This document shows, piece after piece, positions 24,534 through 32,115 of a stretch of DNA of 64,000 nt (its first letter is position 1; each line of letters starts with the position of its first letter). The translations under genes were made by a program, and so were the position numbers. The notes under the pieces are model-generated. The model had not been told where the DNA came from. It searched no databases and saw only the letters and a program-made list of their open reading frames with translations. The DNA comes from Acidimicrobiia bacterium (GTDB lineage Bacteria > Actinomycetota > Acidimicrobiia > Spongiisociales > ZC4RG35): the NCBI GenBank assembly GCA_017577575.1, contig PKRG01000002.1, positions 62,001 through 126,000 on the forward strand, in the 5' to 3' direction.

Positions 24534-25819
24534 CAGCCGATCCTCTCCCTGACTCCGAGGAGGCCTTGGGGCCGCCAGATCAACATGATGATCAGCAGGA
24601 CCAGGCCCACCGCGTTCTTCAGTTCATTGGGGAAGAAGAGTGTGCTCATCTCGACGGAGATACCCACCACGAAGCCGCCGAGCATGGCGCCGTAGGCGGT
24701 TCCCAGGCCGCCGAGCACCACGGCCGCGAACATCAGCAGCAACAGATCGAACCCCATGCTCCACTGAACGGACTCGGTGACACCGAAGAAGACCCCTCCG
24801 ATCGCCGCCAGTCCCGCACCCAGAGCCCAGGTGAGCGCCACGACTCGATCGACCGCGATGCCCGACGATTCGGCCAGATCGGGGTTGTCCCGCACGGCGC
24901 GCAGGGCCGTGCCGGCGAGGGTGCGCTCGAGGAACAGACCCACGCCACCCAAGATCACGAGAGCGGCCACGATGGCCACTACGTGCTTGGGCACGACCGA
25001 GAACCCGAGGAAGGCGACGGCTCCCTGGCTGGCGAAGTCGGGATAAGCCCGGGGTAGGCCACCGAAGAAGGCGAGGATCAGGAAGCGAAGCGCGAAACCG
25101 AGGCCGATCGAAACCACCATCATCGTGAGAACACCCATCCCCCGACGGCGTAGAGGACCCCACAACACCTTCTCCTGGCCCCAGCCGAACGTCACCCCGA
25201 ACAACACGGCGGGCAGGGCGGCGACCACCAGCGGCCATCGGGGCCCACCGGCGTGGAAGACGTAGGCGATGAAGGCTCCGAGGGTCACGAGCTCGGCGTG
25301 GGAGAAGTTGACCAGCCCAGTCACGCCGAAGATGAGGGACAGGCCGACCGACGAGAGGGCGATGATGGCACCCAGCTTCAAGCCGACCACGACGAGAGAC
25401 GCCACCCGATCCCAGGTCGACGTGCCGCCGGCGCCGCCTCCACCCAACTGGAAGATGACCCGGCGGGTCTGCCCGGGCCGGACGTTGATGTCCGTCAACT
25501 CCGAGCGTTCCGGATCGGAGAGAGTCACCCCGGGAGGAAGCGTGGAGGCGTCGAGAGCGACGTCGTAGTCACCGGGGGCGGGCACCGGGACCGTCCAGTT
25601 CCCCTCGGCGTCGGTGGTAGCGGAGCCGACCTCGTTGCCGTCTTGGGTCACCGTGATGACGACCCCTTCCACGGGCACCGGGTCTTCGCCTTCCTCGGCT
25701 CGTTGGGAGAGGGTCCCTCCGATGGCCTGCTCCTGAGCCACCGCGGGTAGCGCCTGGAGGATCAGCCCGGAGAACAGGGCGATCAGGGCGAACGCGCGTA
25801 TACGAACGGTTCCGGGCAC
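24533..25819 (-). CDS. livH: ABC transporter permease, LivH type, with N-terminal Ig-like domain
   Basis: GTG 25819 (translated PGTVRIRAFALIALFSGLIL after Met) gives 428 residues. It yields a clean signal peptide ending AVAQEQ and follows a TATCCT box by 9 nt. A longer in-frame start exists. Residues about 28-125 form a carboxypeptidase-regulatory-like/prealbumin fold (GVVITVTQDGNEVGSATTDA, EGNWTVPVPAPGDYDVALDA), which should be extracytoplasmic. A GGGGAGG hinge leads into an ordinary LivH domain: GLSLIFGVTGLVNFSHAELV, RRGMGVLTMMVVSIGLGFAL, GTALRAVRDNPDLAESSGIA and MLGGFVVGISVEM. The extra domain is not part of the usual LivH family and may contact the binding protein or cell wall. Confidence 0.85.
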   Translation of the reverse strand: MPGTVRIRAFALIALFSGLILQALPAVAQEQAIGGTLSQRAEEGEDPVPVEGVVITVTQDGNEVGSATTDAEGNWTVPVPAPGDYDVALDASTLPPGVTLSDPERSELTDINVRPGQTRRVIFQLGGGGAGGTSTWDRVASLVVVGLKLGAIIALSSVGLSLIFGVTGLVNFSHAELVTLGAFIAYVFHAGGPRWPLVVAALPAVLFGVTFGWGQEKVLWGPLRRRGMGVLTMMVVSIGLGFALRFLILAFFGGLPRAYPDFASQGAVAFLGFSVVPKHVVAIVAALVILGGVGLFLERTLAGTALRAVRDNPDLAESSGIAVDRVVALTWALGAGLAAIGGVFFGVTESVQWSMGFDLLLLMFAAVVLGGLGTAYGAMLGGFVVGISVEMSTLFFPNELKNAVGLVLLIIMLIWRPQGLLGVRERIG

Positions 25820-25904
25820 TGGTCGGAAAGGATATCGCCTGGAACTCCGTTCATCCACAGCCAGCCTCCCACATGCCCATCGTCGAACGCGGTCTCGGGT
25901 CCGC

Positions 25905-27143
25905 TCAGGGGCTCTTCGACTCGACCATCCCGATCTCGGGATGCTCACCCGTGTCGAACAGCCGCTGCTGATCGCCCTGAGGGCGGCGCCGCCGGGCGAT
26001 ACGCTCCGGCAGCTCGGTGTATTCGATCATGGCGTCGCTGGCCTCCTGCCACGACTCGCCCAACACCCGCGTCCGCCACAGGTGACCGATGACGATCCGG
26101 GCCGCGGTGACGGTCGGCACGGCCACGAGCACTCCGAGCAACCCGGCGAGGGTCCCGCCCGCGATCAAGGCGAGCACGATCACCATGGGTGACAGGTTGA
26201 CCCGGGCGCGCTGCACGATCGGCGTGACCACGTGGTTGTCGAACTGCTGGATGGCGGTGAACAGGCCCACCGCCCACAGCGCCTGGGTCACCGACTGGTT
26301 GATCACCAGCGCGACCAGCGCGGCCAGCGCCCCACCCACGAACGGGCCCACGAACGGGACGAGGTTGAGGAGCCCGGCGGTGAGCCCGATGAGCAGCCAG
26401 AACGGCAGGCCCAGGAAGTACAGGGCGATGCTGGACAGCGCCCCGACGATCATCGCCACCAGGAGCTGGCCTCTGACGAACGAGCCGAGGGCGGTGGCCA
26501 ACTGGTTGCCGACGTACATGACCTCTTCCCGGTGCTGAGGAGGGGTGAGCTCGCGGGCCCGCTGCTTGAACTTGGTGGCGTCCATGAGCATGTAGAACGC
26601 GAGCACCGGCGCCAACAGCGCCACCGCGATGGTCTCGGTGACGCCGCGCAGGATCATCCCCGCCCCCGAGCCGAACCCTCCGAGGATCTCCTGGATCGTG
26701 CGCTGGTTCTGGGGATCGGAGACCCATTCCTCGATGGTCGTGGACGTCCACACGCTGCCGAAGTCGACTCCCAGGCTCTCCGAGACCGACTCGAGCCAAT
26801 CGACGATGGTCGTGTAGAGATTGGGCAAGGTGGTGGCCAGGTCGGCACCCTGCTCGCGGATGGTCGGCACCAGCAGGACCACGATGGCGGCTATCACCGA
26901 CCCGGCGACGAGGAACGCGAAGCTGGTTCCCACCACTCGGGGCACGTGGACCCGCTCGAGGGAGTTGACCAGCGGGTTGAGGAGGAGGGTGAACCCGCCG
27001 GCGAAGGCCAGCGGCAGCCAGATGACACGCACGGAGTCAGCCACCCGCAGGAAGACCCACATCAGGGCCAGCGCCCCCAGCGTCGACCACACCAACAGCG
27101 CGATGCGGCGAAGACGCTCGGAGCGGGTGGAATCAGTTGCCAT
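25905..27143 (-). CDS. AI-2E family transporter
   Basis: The 412-residue protein (MATDSTRSERLRRIALLVWS) has the eight-helix layout of the AI-2E/PerM/TqsA family. Two N-terminal helices are LGALALMWVFLRVADSVRVI and LPLAFAGGFTLLLNPLVNSL; an amphipathic central region follows, then the family's conserved C-terminal block GLPFWLLIGLTAGLLNLVPF, VGPFVGGALAALVALV and VTPIVQRARVNLSPMVIVLA. It is probably an exporter or ion-coupled permease; AI-2 itself need not be the substrate. The ATG is preceded 8 nt away by TACACT without a ribosome binding site, so the gene is probably leaderless. Confidence 0.88.
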   Translation of the reverse strand: MATDSTRSERLRRIALLVWSTLGALALMWVFLRVADSVRVIWLPLAFAGGFTLLLNPLVNSLERVHVPRVVGTSFAFLVAGSVIAAIVVLLVPTIREQGADLATTLPNLYTTIVDWLESVSESLGVDFGSVWTSTTIEEWVSDPQNQRTIQEILGGFGSGAGMILRGVTETIAVALLAPVLAFYMLMDATKFKQRARELTPPQHREEVMYVGNQLATALGSFVRGQLLVAMIVGALSSIALYFLGLPFWLLIGLTAGLLNLVPFVGPFVGGALAALVALVINQSVTQALWAVGLFTAIQQFDNHVVTPIVQRARVNLSPMVIVLALIAGGTLAGLLGVLVAVPTVTAARIVIGHLWRTRVLGESWQEASDAMIEYTELPERIARRRRPQGDQQRLFDTGEHPEIGMVESKSP

Positions 27144-27151
27144 CGGCCGAG

Positions 27152-27157
27152 AGTGTA
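27152..27157 (-). promoter_or_regulatory. Leaderless-type -10 box of the AI-2E gene
   Basis: On the reverse strand TACACT is followed by 8 nt and then ATG 27143, with no Shine-Dalgarno sequence between them. Confidence 0.45.
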
Positions 27158-27172
27158 TCGGTCATCGGCGAC

Positions 27173-28033
27173 TCAGCCCTCCCTGATCCGGGGGACGGCG
27201 TCGCCTTGCACATCGATGCGCCAACCAGCCCCGTCGGCGGGAGCGCGGGCTCGATCGCCGTCGGCCTGCCACCCTCCGGGGACGTCGGCGGCGCCGGTGA
27301 CCGTCACGGGGACGTCGGCGGGGACCACCACGTCGAAGTCTCCGGCGATGATCACGCTGGCCCCGTCCGCCGGTGGCGTGCCCAGCCGGATGAGCCCCGA
27401 GCCGGCGATCGCCGCCGACGACAGCGTGACCGCGGTCAGGTCGGCGTCGATCCGGCCGTTGAGGACCAGCCGCCACGTCACCGCCGGGCTGATGCCGATC
27501 CGCCAGCCGGAGAAGGTGTACCACGACGGCGCTTCGGGGTCGGCTTCGATGCGGATGGACACCGCCCCATCGACGGACGTCTCGGTGGCCTGGGGAATGC
27601 CGACGGACCCGCCTCTGACTATCGGCTCGACCACATAGGCGGCGGTGTCGGTGGGAACGATGACGAGGTCGCCGGATATCTGCGCCGTGAGCTCGGTGGG
27701 GTCGCTCAGAGCCGACGGGTCGGGGCCGACGAGGCGGCCGGAGGCGGAGGGCAGCTTCTCCCAACCCTCGAGATGGATCGCCCCGGCGAGGAACAAGGCC
27801 GTGAACAGCGACAGCGGGAGGATCGCCCCGGCACGACGGGACTTTCGGAGCAGCCGGGCGGCGAGGCCCACGATCAGGGCGACGGCGAACAGAGGCCACA
27901 TGGCGGCCAGGTCGACCACCAGCGACCTCGAGAGGATGCCCGTGGTGACGCCGAAGGCGACGGCGACGACCAGGCCAACGACGAGGATCCATGCGGCCAC
28001 CGTGAACGGGTGACCGCCCGCGCGTGAGTTCAT
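27173..28033 (-). CDS. Membrane protein with a C-terminal beta-rich domain
   Basis: The start is ATG 28033 (MNSRAGGHPFTVAAWILVVG), which overlaps the LytR_C gene stop as ATGA. The 286-residue protein has three N-terminal hydrophobic helices (FTVAAWILVVGLVVAVAFGV, LAAMWPLFAVALIVGLAARL and AILPLSLFTALFLAGAI). An external beta-rich domain follows from about residue 120 (SGDLVIVPTDTAAYVVEPIV, GRIDADLTAVTLSSAAIAGS, ADGASVIIAGDFDVVVPADV). The layout resembles LiaF/toast-rack-type cell-envelope sensors, and the final rungs recall DUF4097, but neither assignment is certain. It is co-transcribed with the LytR C-terminal domain gene. Confidence 0.6.
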   Translation of the reverse strand: MNSRAGGHPFTVAAWILVVGLVVAVAFGVTTGILSRSLVVDLAAMWPLFAVALIVGLAARLLRKSRRAGAILPLSLFTALFLAGAIHLEGWEKLPSASGRLVGPDPSALSDPTELTAQISGDLVIVPTDTAAYVVEPIVRGGSVGIPQATETSVDGAVSIRIEADPEAPSWYTFSGWRIGISPAVTWRLVLNGRIDADLTAVTLSSAAIAGSGLIRLGTPPADGASVIIAGDFDVVVPADVPVTVTGAADVPGGWQADGDRARAPADGAGWRIDVQGDAVPRIREG

Positions 28034-28623
28034 TCCTGGAACGAGCGACCGAGGACCACCACGATATCGACACCCCACTGGGAGGTGATATCGGCGTCCT
28101 CGGCGACCTCGCCCGTGCCCAGCGTCTCCCGCACCCCGTGGGCTTCGATGGCGTAGTCCTCGGCGTGGAAGATCATCGTGTCGGACAGCTCCGGCGTGTA
28201 GTTGTCCGCCTGGGCCATCTGGTAGCCGGCGTCGGCGAGCTGCTGGGACACGCGGCCGGCGAGGCCGGTCACCCCGATCGAGTTGAGCACGACCGCCCTC
28301 ACCTCCGACGGCGGACGGGCGGCGCGGACGGTCGTCTCGGGGGCCTCGGGGACCGCCTCGGTGGAGGTCGTGAACGGAGCGGTGGCTTCCGTAGTGGGCG
28401 GCGGTGCCGTGGTCGTGGTGGTGGTCGTGGTCTCGGTGGCCGGCGGCACCGTGGACGTGGGACCGGGGGCGGCGCTGGTCTCGTCACCTCCCGCCCGGCC
28501 CGCCCACAGCGAGAGGCCGCCGAACACGAGCGCCCCCACGATGACGATCCCCCCGAACAGGAGGAGGGCGTCACGGTAGAAGCTCAGCGACGAGCGGCGG
28601 GCATGGCGTCCGCGCGTGCTCAT
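28030..28623 (-). CDS. LytR C-terminal domain membrane protein
   Basis: ATG 28623 (MSTRGRHARRSSLSFYRDAL) follows GGAGATGAGAGC; an earlier start lacks this. The 197-residue protein has a basic cytoplasmic N-terminus and one transmembrane helix (LLFGGIVIVGALVFGGLSLW). A low-complexity Thr/Pro linker (residues 60-105) reaches a LytR_C domain: VRAVVLNSIGVTGLAGRVSQ, QLADAGYQMAQADNY and DIVVVLGRSFQE. LytR_C domains occur alone or on LytR-CpsA-Psr wall-glycopolymer ligases; this stand-alone form lacks the ligase domain. It overlaps the next membrane-protein gene and lies just downstream of tRNA-Thr. Confidence 0.82.
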   Translation of the reverse strand: MSTRGRHARRSSLSFYRDALLLFGGIVIVGALVFGGLSLWAGRAGGDETSAAPGPTSTVPPATETTTTTTTTAPPPTTEATAPFTTSTEAVPEAPETTVRAARPPSEVRAVVLNSIGVTGLAGRVSQQLADAGYQMAQADNYTPELSDTMIFHAEDYAIEAHGVRETLGTGEVAEDADITSQWGVDIVVVLGRSFQE

Positions 28624-28722
28624 GCTCTCATCTCCGTGTTCGGCTCCCTGGTGACCCACATACCGCCGTCAGCGTATCCCCGGACCGCCCCGGTTCCGGG
28701 TTTTTGCGGCCGAGAGGGGTGG

Positions 28723-28794
28723 AGCCGGGTGTCGGGGTCGAACCGACGACCTACCGCTTACAAGGCGGTTGCTCTACCACTGAGCTAACCCGGC
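28723..28794 (-). tRNA. tRNA-Thr (anticodon TGT)
   Basis: The reverse strand folds as a 72-base cloverleaf. The acceptor GCCGGGT pairs with ACCCGGC, the D arm is GCTC...GAGC, the anticodon stem is ACCGC/GCGGT with loop CTTGTAA (anticodon TGT, reading ACA), and the T arm is GTCGG TTCGACC CCGAC. The discriminator is T and no CCA is encoded. Confidence 0.97.
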
Positions 28795-28823
28795 CTGCGC
28801 CCCCTCAGAGTACCGGCTGTCCC

Positions 28824-28872
28824 TTCTGTGGTCCGAAACGGGGCGTGTCACGGTCCGTTCCGACCCACAGAA
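28824..28872. repeat. Imperfect palindrome sharing a core with 41843-41897
   Basis: TTCTGTGG (28824-28831) is the reverse complement of CCACAGAA (28865-28872), and TCCGAAACGG after the left arm partly pairs with CCGTTCCGA before the right arm. The core TGTGGTCCG-AAACG recurs at 41850. The right arm lies in the last codons of rlmB. It may also act as the rlmB terminator. Confidence 0.4.
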
Positions 28873-29597
28873 CGGATGCGGGCCACCTCGAAAGCGGCGA
28901 GGGCCGACGCGACGGAGGCGTTGAGTGACTCCGTGGGCCCGAACATGGGGATCGAGACGGTCACGTCGACCCGGTCGGCCACGAGCCGGCTGAGACCTCC
29001 GCCTTCCCCGCCCACGACGATGGCCACCGGCTCGGTCAGGAGCTCCAGGCCCCACAGGGATCGGTCGGCGGAGGCGTCGAGCCCCACCGTCCACAGACCC
29101 AGACGGGAAAGCGACGCCACCGCCTCGGCGATGGAGCCGACGACAGCCACCGTGGCGTGCTCCAGGGCGCCGGCTGCCGCCTTGAACGCCGCCCCGCTGA
29201 GCGGGGCGGCCCGCCGATCGGAGAGGACGAAGCCGGTGATGCCGGCTGCCACCGCCGAGCGGACCACTGCGCCGACGTTGTGGGGATCGACGAGCCGGTC
29301 GAGCACCATCACCGCCGCCGGCTGGGACGTGGCGGCCGCGTCCTCCAGCGTGGCGGCCGGGATCGGCCGGCACTCGGCCACCACCCCCTGCGGTGCGGAC
29401 GTCTCGGCGAGGCGGCGCACATCGGTGACGCGGTCGACCCTCCCGCCCGAGCGCTCCACCCGCTCGACCAGCGAGGCCACCTCGGGGCGCTTCAGGCGGC
29501 CGGGTTCGACGTGGAGGACCTGCACCCGGCCCTGTTCGGCGGCGGCGACGACGGCGTGGAAGCCCTCGACCCTATGCCCGAAGCCAGCGCGCCCCAT
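28848..29597 (-). CDS. rlmB: 23S rRNA (guanosine-2'-O)-methyltransferase, TrmH/SpoU family
   Basis: The 249-residue protein (MGRAGFGHRVEGFHAVVAAA) has an N-terminal SpoU substrate-binding domain and a SPOUT knot domain. The three SpoU motifs are clear: LDRLVDPHNVGAVVRSAVA, VAIVVGGEGGGLSRLV and IPMFGPTESLNASVASALAA. RlmB methylates G2251 of 23S rRNA; TrmH-type tRNA activity is a less likely alternative. It overlaps the 3' end of cysS by 26 bases, the usual cysS-rlmB arrangement in actinobacteria, and tRNA-Thr follows. Confidence 0.9.
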   Translation of the reverse strand: MGRAGFGHRVEGFHAVVAAAEQGRVQVLHVEPGRLKRPEVASLVERVERSGGRVDRVTDVRRLAETSAPQGVVAECRPIPAATLEDAAATSQPAAVMVLDRLVDPHNVGAVVRSAVAAGITGFVLSDRRAAPLSGAAFKAAAGALEHATVAVVGSIAEAVASLSRLGLWTVGLDASADRSLWGLELLTEPVAIVVGGEGGGLSRLVADRVDVTVSIPMFGPTESLNASVASALAAFEVARIRSVGRNGP

Positions 29598-30978
29598 CGG
29601 GCGTGTCCTCCACCACCACCCCGGCCCGTGACAGGCCGTCCCTCACCGCGTCGGCGGTGGCGAAGTCCCGGGCCTGGCGGGCTTCGGCCCGGACGGCGAG
29701 GAGCTTTTCGATGGCGTCCTCGATGTCGCCGTCGGCCTCCACCCCGAACTCGGCCGCCACGGCCCGGATCGCTTCCTCGTCGAGCCCGCCGGCCGTGTCG
29801 CCGGCGTCGAGCCCGAGCACGCCCACGATCTCCCTCACCGCCGCCACCAGGGCGTCCGCTTCGCCACCGGCGTCCAAACGGCGGTTGGCCTCCCTGATCG
29901 TGTCGAACAGGACGGCGACGGCCTCGGGGGTGCCGAAATCGTCGTCCATCGCCTCCCGGAAGGCGTCGAGGACCCCCGGGTCGGCCTCGGCGTCGGTGGG
30001 CGGGACCCGCTCCAGGAGCCGCTCGATCCTCCGGTACGCCTCCGCCGCTTCCTCCACCAGCTCCGCCGAGTACTCGATCGGGGCCCGGTAGTGGGCGCGG
30101 AGGAACAGGAGGCGAAGCGGCATGCCGCCGTAGGTGTCGAGGGCGGTCGCCAGGTCGACCACGTTTCCGGTCGACTTCGCCATCTTCGCCCCGTCGAGGT
30201 TCACCATGCCGTTGTGGAGCCAGTACCGGGCGAAGCGCTTGCCGGTGGCGGTCTCGGACTGGGCGATCTCGTTCTCGTGGTGGGGGAAGATCAAGTCGGT
30301 GCCACCGGCGTGGATGTCGAAGTCGTCCCCCAGGTAGCGGCGGGCCATGGCCGAGCACTCGATGTGCCATCCGGGCCGGCCCGGCCCCCACGGCGAGTCC
30401 CAGTAGGGCTCGCCCGGCTTGGCCCCCTTCCAGAGGGCGAAGTCGAGCGGGTCGTGCTTGGCCTCGTTCGGCTCGATGCGGGTGCCCGACCGCATCTCGT
30501 CGATGTCCCGGCCGGAGAGCTTCCCGTAGTCCTCGTCGGCACGCACCGAGAAGTAGACGTCGTCACCCGCCTGGTAGGCGGCGCCCTTCTCGATCAGCGT
30601 GGTGATCAGCTCGTGCATCTCGGGGATGTGCTCGGTGGCGCGGGGCTCCACGTCGGGGTCGAGCACCCCCAGCCGCCGGTAGGCGTCGCGGAAGCGCTCT
30701 TCCATCTTGCGGGCGAATGCGGCGACGTCCTCTCCCGCTTCGGCGGCCTTCTCGATGATCTTGTCCTCGATGTCGGTGACGTTGCGCACGAACGTCACGT
30801 CGTAGCCCCGCCACACGAGGTAGCGGCGGATGGCGTCGAACGCCACCGCCGAACGGCCGTGGCCGATGTGCGGCGGGCTCTGCACGGTCGGGCCACACAC
30901 GTAGAAGCCGATCTTCCCCTCGTCGCGGGGCTCGAGGTCGACTAGGGCGCGGCCGAGCGTGCTGTAGAGCCGGATCAT
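29572..30978 (-). CDS. cysS: Cysteinyl-tRNA synthetase
   Basis: This 468-residue class I synthetase charges tRNA-Cys. The HIGH motif is at residues 37-40 (TVQSPPHIGHGRSAVAFD), zinc-ligand cysteines include FYVCGPTV, WHIECSAM is present, and the KMSKS loop is GAKMAKSTGNVVDLA. The C-terminal DALR and anticodon-binding regions follow. It is not MshC, because the full-length anticodon domain is present. A TACAAT box lies exactly 7 nt before the ATG without a ribosome binding site, so the transcript is probably leaderless and starts at cysS rather than at carD. Confidence 0.95.
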   Translation of the reverse strand: MIRLYSTLGRALVDLEPRDEGKIGFYVCGPTVQSPPHIGHGRSAVAFDAIRRYLVWRGYDVTFVRNVTDIEDKIIEKAAEAGEDVAAFARKMEERFRDAYRRLGVLDPDVEPRATEHIPEMHELITTLIEKGAAYQAGDDVYFSVRADEDYGKLSGRDIDEMRSGTRIEPNEAKHDPLDFALWKGAKPGEPYWDSPWGPGRPGWHIECSAMARRYLGDDFDIHAGGTDLIFPHHENEIAQSETATGKRFARYWLHNGMVNLDGAKMAKSTGNVVDLATALDTYGGMPLRLLFLRAHYRAPIEYSAELVEEAAEAYRRIERLLERVPPTDAEADPGVLDAFREAMDDDFGTPEAVAVLFDTIREANRRLDAGGEADALVAAVREIVGVLGLDAGDTAGGLDEEAIRAVAAEFGVEADGDIEDAIEKLLAVRAEARQARDFATADAVRDGLSRAGVVVEDTPDGARWLRA

Positions 30979-30985
30979 GGGTGTG

Positions 30986-30991
30986 ATTGTA
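30986..30991 (-). promoter_or_regulatory. Leaderless-type -10 box of cysS
   Basis: On the reverse strand TACAAT is followed by CACACCC and the cysS ATG. This is the cleanest example in the window of the -10 plus 7-nt leaderless pattern. Confidence 0.55.
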
Positions 30992-31003
30992 CGGCCGGTT
31001 CCC

Positions 31004-31501
31004 TCAGTCCAAAGACCGGAGCACCGCCACGGCGACCGCGGCGATGCCCTCTTCCCTGCCGACGAAGCCCAGACCGTCGGTGCTGGTCGCCTTCACCGAC
31101 ACCGACTCGATCTCGATGACGCCGAGGCGGTCGGCGAGGTTGACGATCATCGCCTTGCGGTGGGGGGCGATGCGAACGCTCTCGGCGACCACGGTCACGT
31201 CGCAGCCGGCGACGTACCAGCCCGCCTCGTGGGCCGCCATGGCGGCGTGGCGGACCATCTGCATCGAGTCGGCCCCCTCCCAGGCGGGATCGTCCGAAGG
31301 GAAGTGCTCGCCGATGTCGCCGAGCCCGGCCGCCCCCAGCACGGCGTCGACGACGGCGTGGGCCACCACGTCACCGTCGGAAGTGGCGTGGACACCGCGG
31401 GTCTCGTCGACGACGACCCCGGCGAGACGCAACGGCGGCTCGGCAGCGAACCGGTGAGCGTCGTAGCCCCACCCGACCCGGACGTCGCTGCCGAGGTACA
31501 C
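31004..31501 (-). CDS. ispF: 2-C-methyl-D-erythritol 2,4-cyclodiphosphate synthase
   Basis: IspF makes MEcPP in the non-mevalonate isoprenoid pathway. The 165-residue protein begins at GTG 31501 (YLGSDVRVGWGYDAHRF after Met). Metal and active-site motifs are all present: GYDAHRF, ATSDGDVVAHAVVDAVLGA, DIGEHFPSDDPAWEGADS and SVKATSTDGLGFVGREEGIA. It follows carD by 9 bases and precedes cysS. IspD, usually between carD and ispF in actinobacteria, is absent here, and the protein is not a fused IspDF. Confidence 0.95.
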   Translation of the reverse strand: MYLGSDVRVGWGYDAHRFAAEPPLRLAGVVVDETRGVHATSDGDVVAHAVVDAVLGAAGLGDIGEHFPSDDPAWEGADSMQMVRHAAMAAHEAGWYVAGCDVTVVAESVRIAPHRKAMIVNLADRLGVIEIESVSVKATSTDGLGFVGREEGIAAVAVAVLRSLD

Positions 31502-31510
31502 GGACGGAGC

Positions 31511-32023
31511 TCAGTCTCCGGCGGGCTCGACGACCGGCAGGGCCCGGTCGAGACGCTTGGTCGCCTCCTCCTCGTCGATCTGGAGGGAGAACGCCAGCTC
31601 GGAGATCAGGGTCATGCGGGCCTTCGACAGCATCCGCTTCAGCGCCGGGCTGATGCCCTTGGTCTGCTGGGCGTAGGTGAGGTCACGGACGACCTCGGCG
31701 ACCTGGAAGATGTCGCCCGAGGTCATCTTCTCGTTGAGGACCTTGTACCAGCGGCTCCAGTTCGAGCCGGCCTCCTCGGGCGGCTCCTTGAGCGACTTGA
31801 GGACGTTGCGTGCCGCCGTCTTGGAGATCACCGGCCGGATGAGGTCCTCCATCGAGTCGACCGGCACCATCACCGTGAGCTGTTCGGTGGCGATGTCGAG
31901 GACGTAGTAGTCCCGCTTCTCGCCGTTGAACTCCTGTTTCACCTTCTTGGTGATGGTGGCGGCCCCGTGCTGGGGATGGACGACCTTGTCGCCTACGGAG
32001 AACTTCGGTTTCTTGGCAGCCAT
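31511..32023 (-). CDS. carD: CarD family transcriptional regulator
   Basis: CarD binds the RNA polymerase beta subunit and stabilises open promoter complexes. The 170-residue protein starts MAAKKPKFSVGDKVVHPQHG. The N-terminal Tudor-like RNAP-interaction domain (residues 8-60) shows VGDKVVHPQHGAATITKKVK and YYVLDIATEQLTVMVPVDS. The C-terminal helical DNA-binding domain has the conserved tryptophan in GSNWSRWYKVLNEKM and LTYAQQTKGISPALKRMLSK. It is first in a carD-ispF unit. A TAGACT occurs about 45 bases upstream, but no clear -35 or ribosome binding site was seen. Confidence 0.93.
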   Translation of the reverse strand: MAAKKPKFSVGDKVVHPQHGAATITKKVKQEFNGEKRDYYVLDIATEQLTVMVPVDSMEDLIRPVISKTAARNVLKSLKEPPEEAGSNWSRWYKVLNEKMTSGDIFQVAEVVRDLTYAQQTKGISPALKRMLSKARMTLISELAFSLQIDEEEATKRLDRALPVVEPAGD

Positions 32024-32085
32024 GGAGAACTGAGACGTCTTTCGAGGGGCTTTCCGGGGTGACGGAGTCTAACCGGACACCTCGG

Positions 32086-32115
32086 TCAATCGAGATCGGG
32101 TCAATCGAGATCGGG
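32086..32115. repeat. Perfect 15-bp tandem duplication at the disA stop
   Basis: TCAATCGAGATCGGG occurs at 32086-32100 and again at 32101-32115. On the reverse strand the duplication repeats the last codons and TGA of disA, so a second copy of the gene end lies directly after the stop. Confidence 0.85.
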
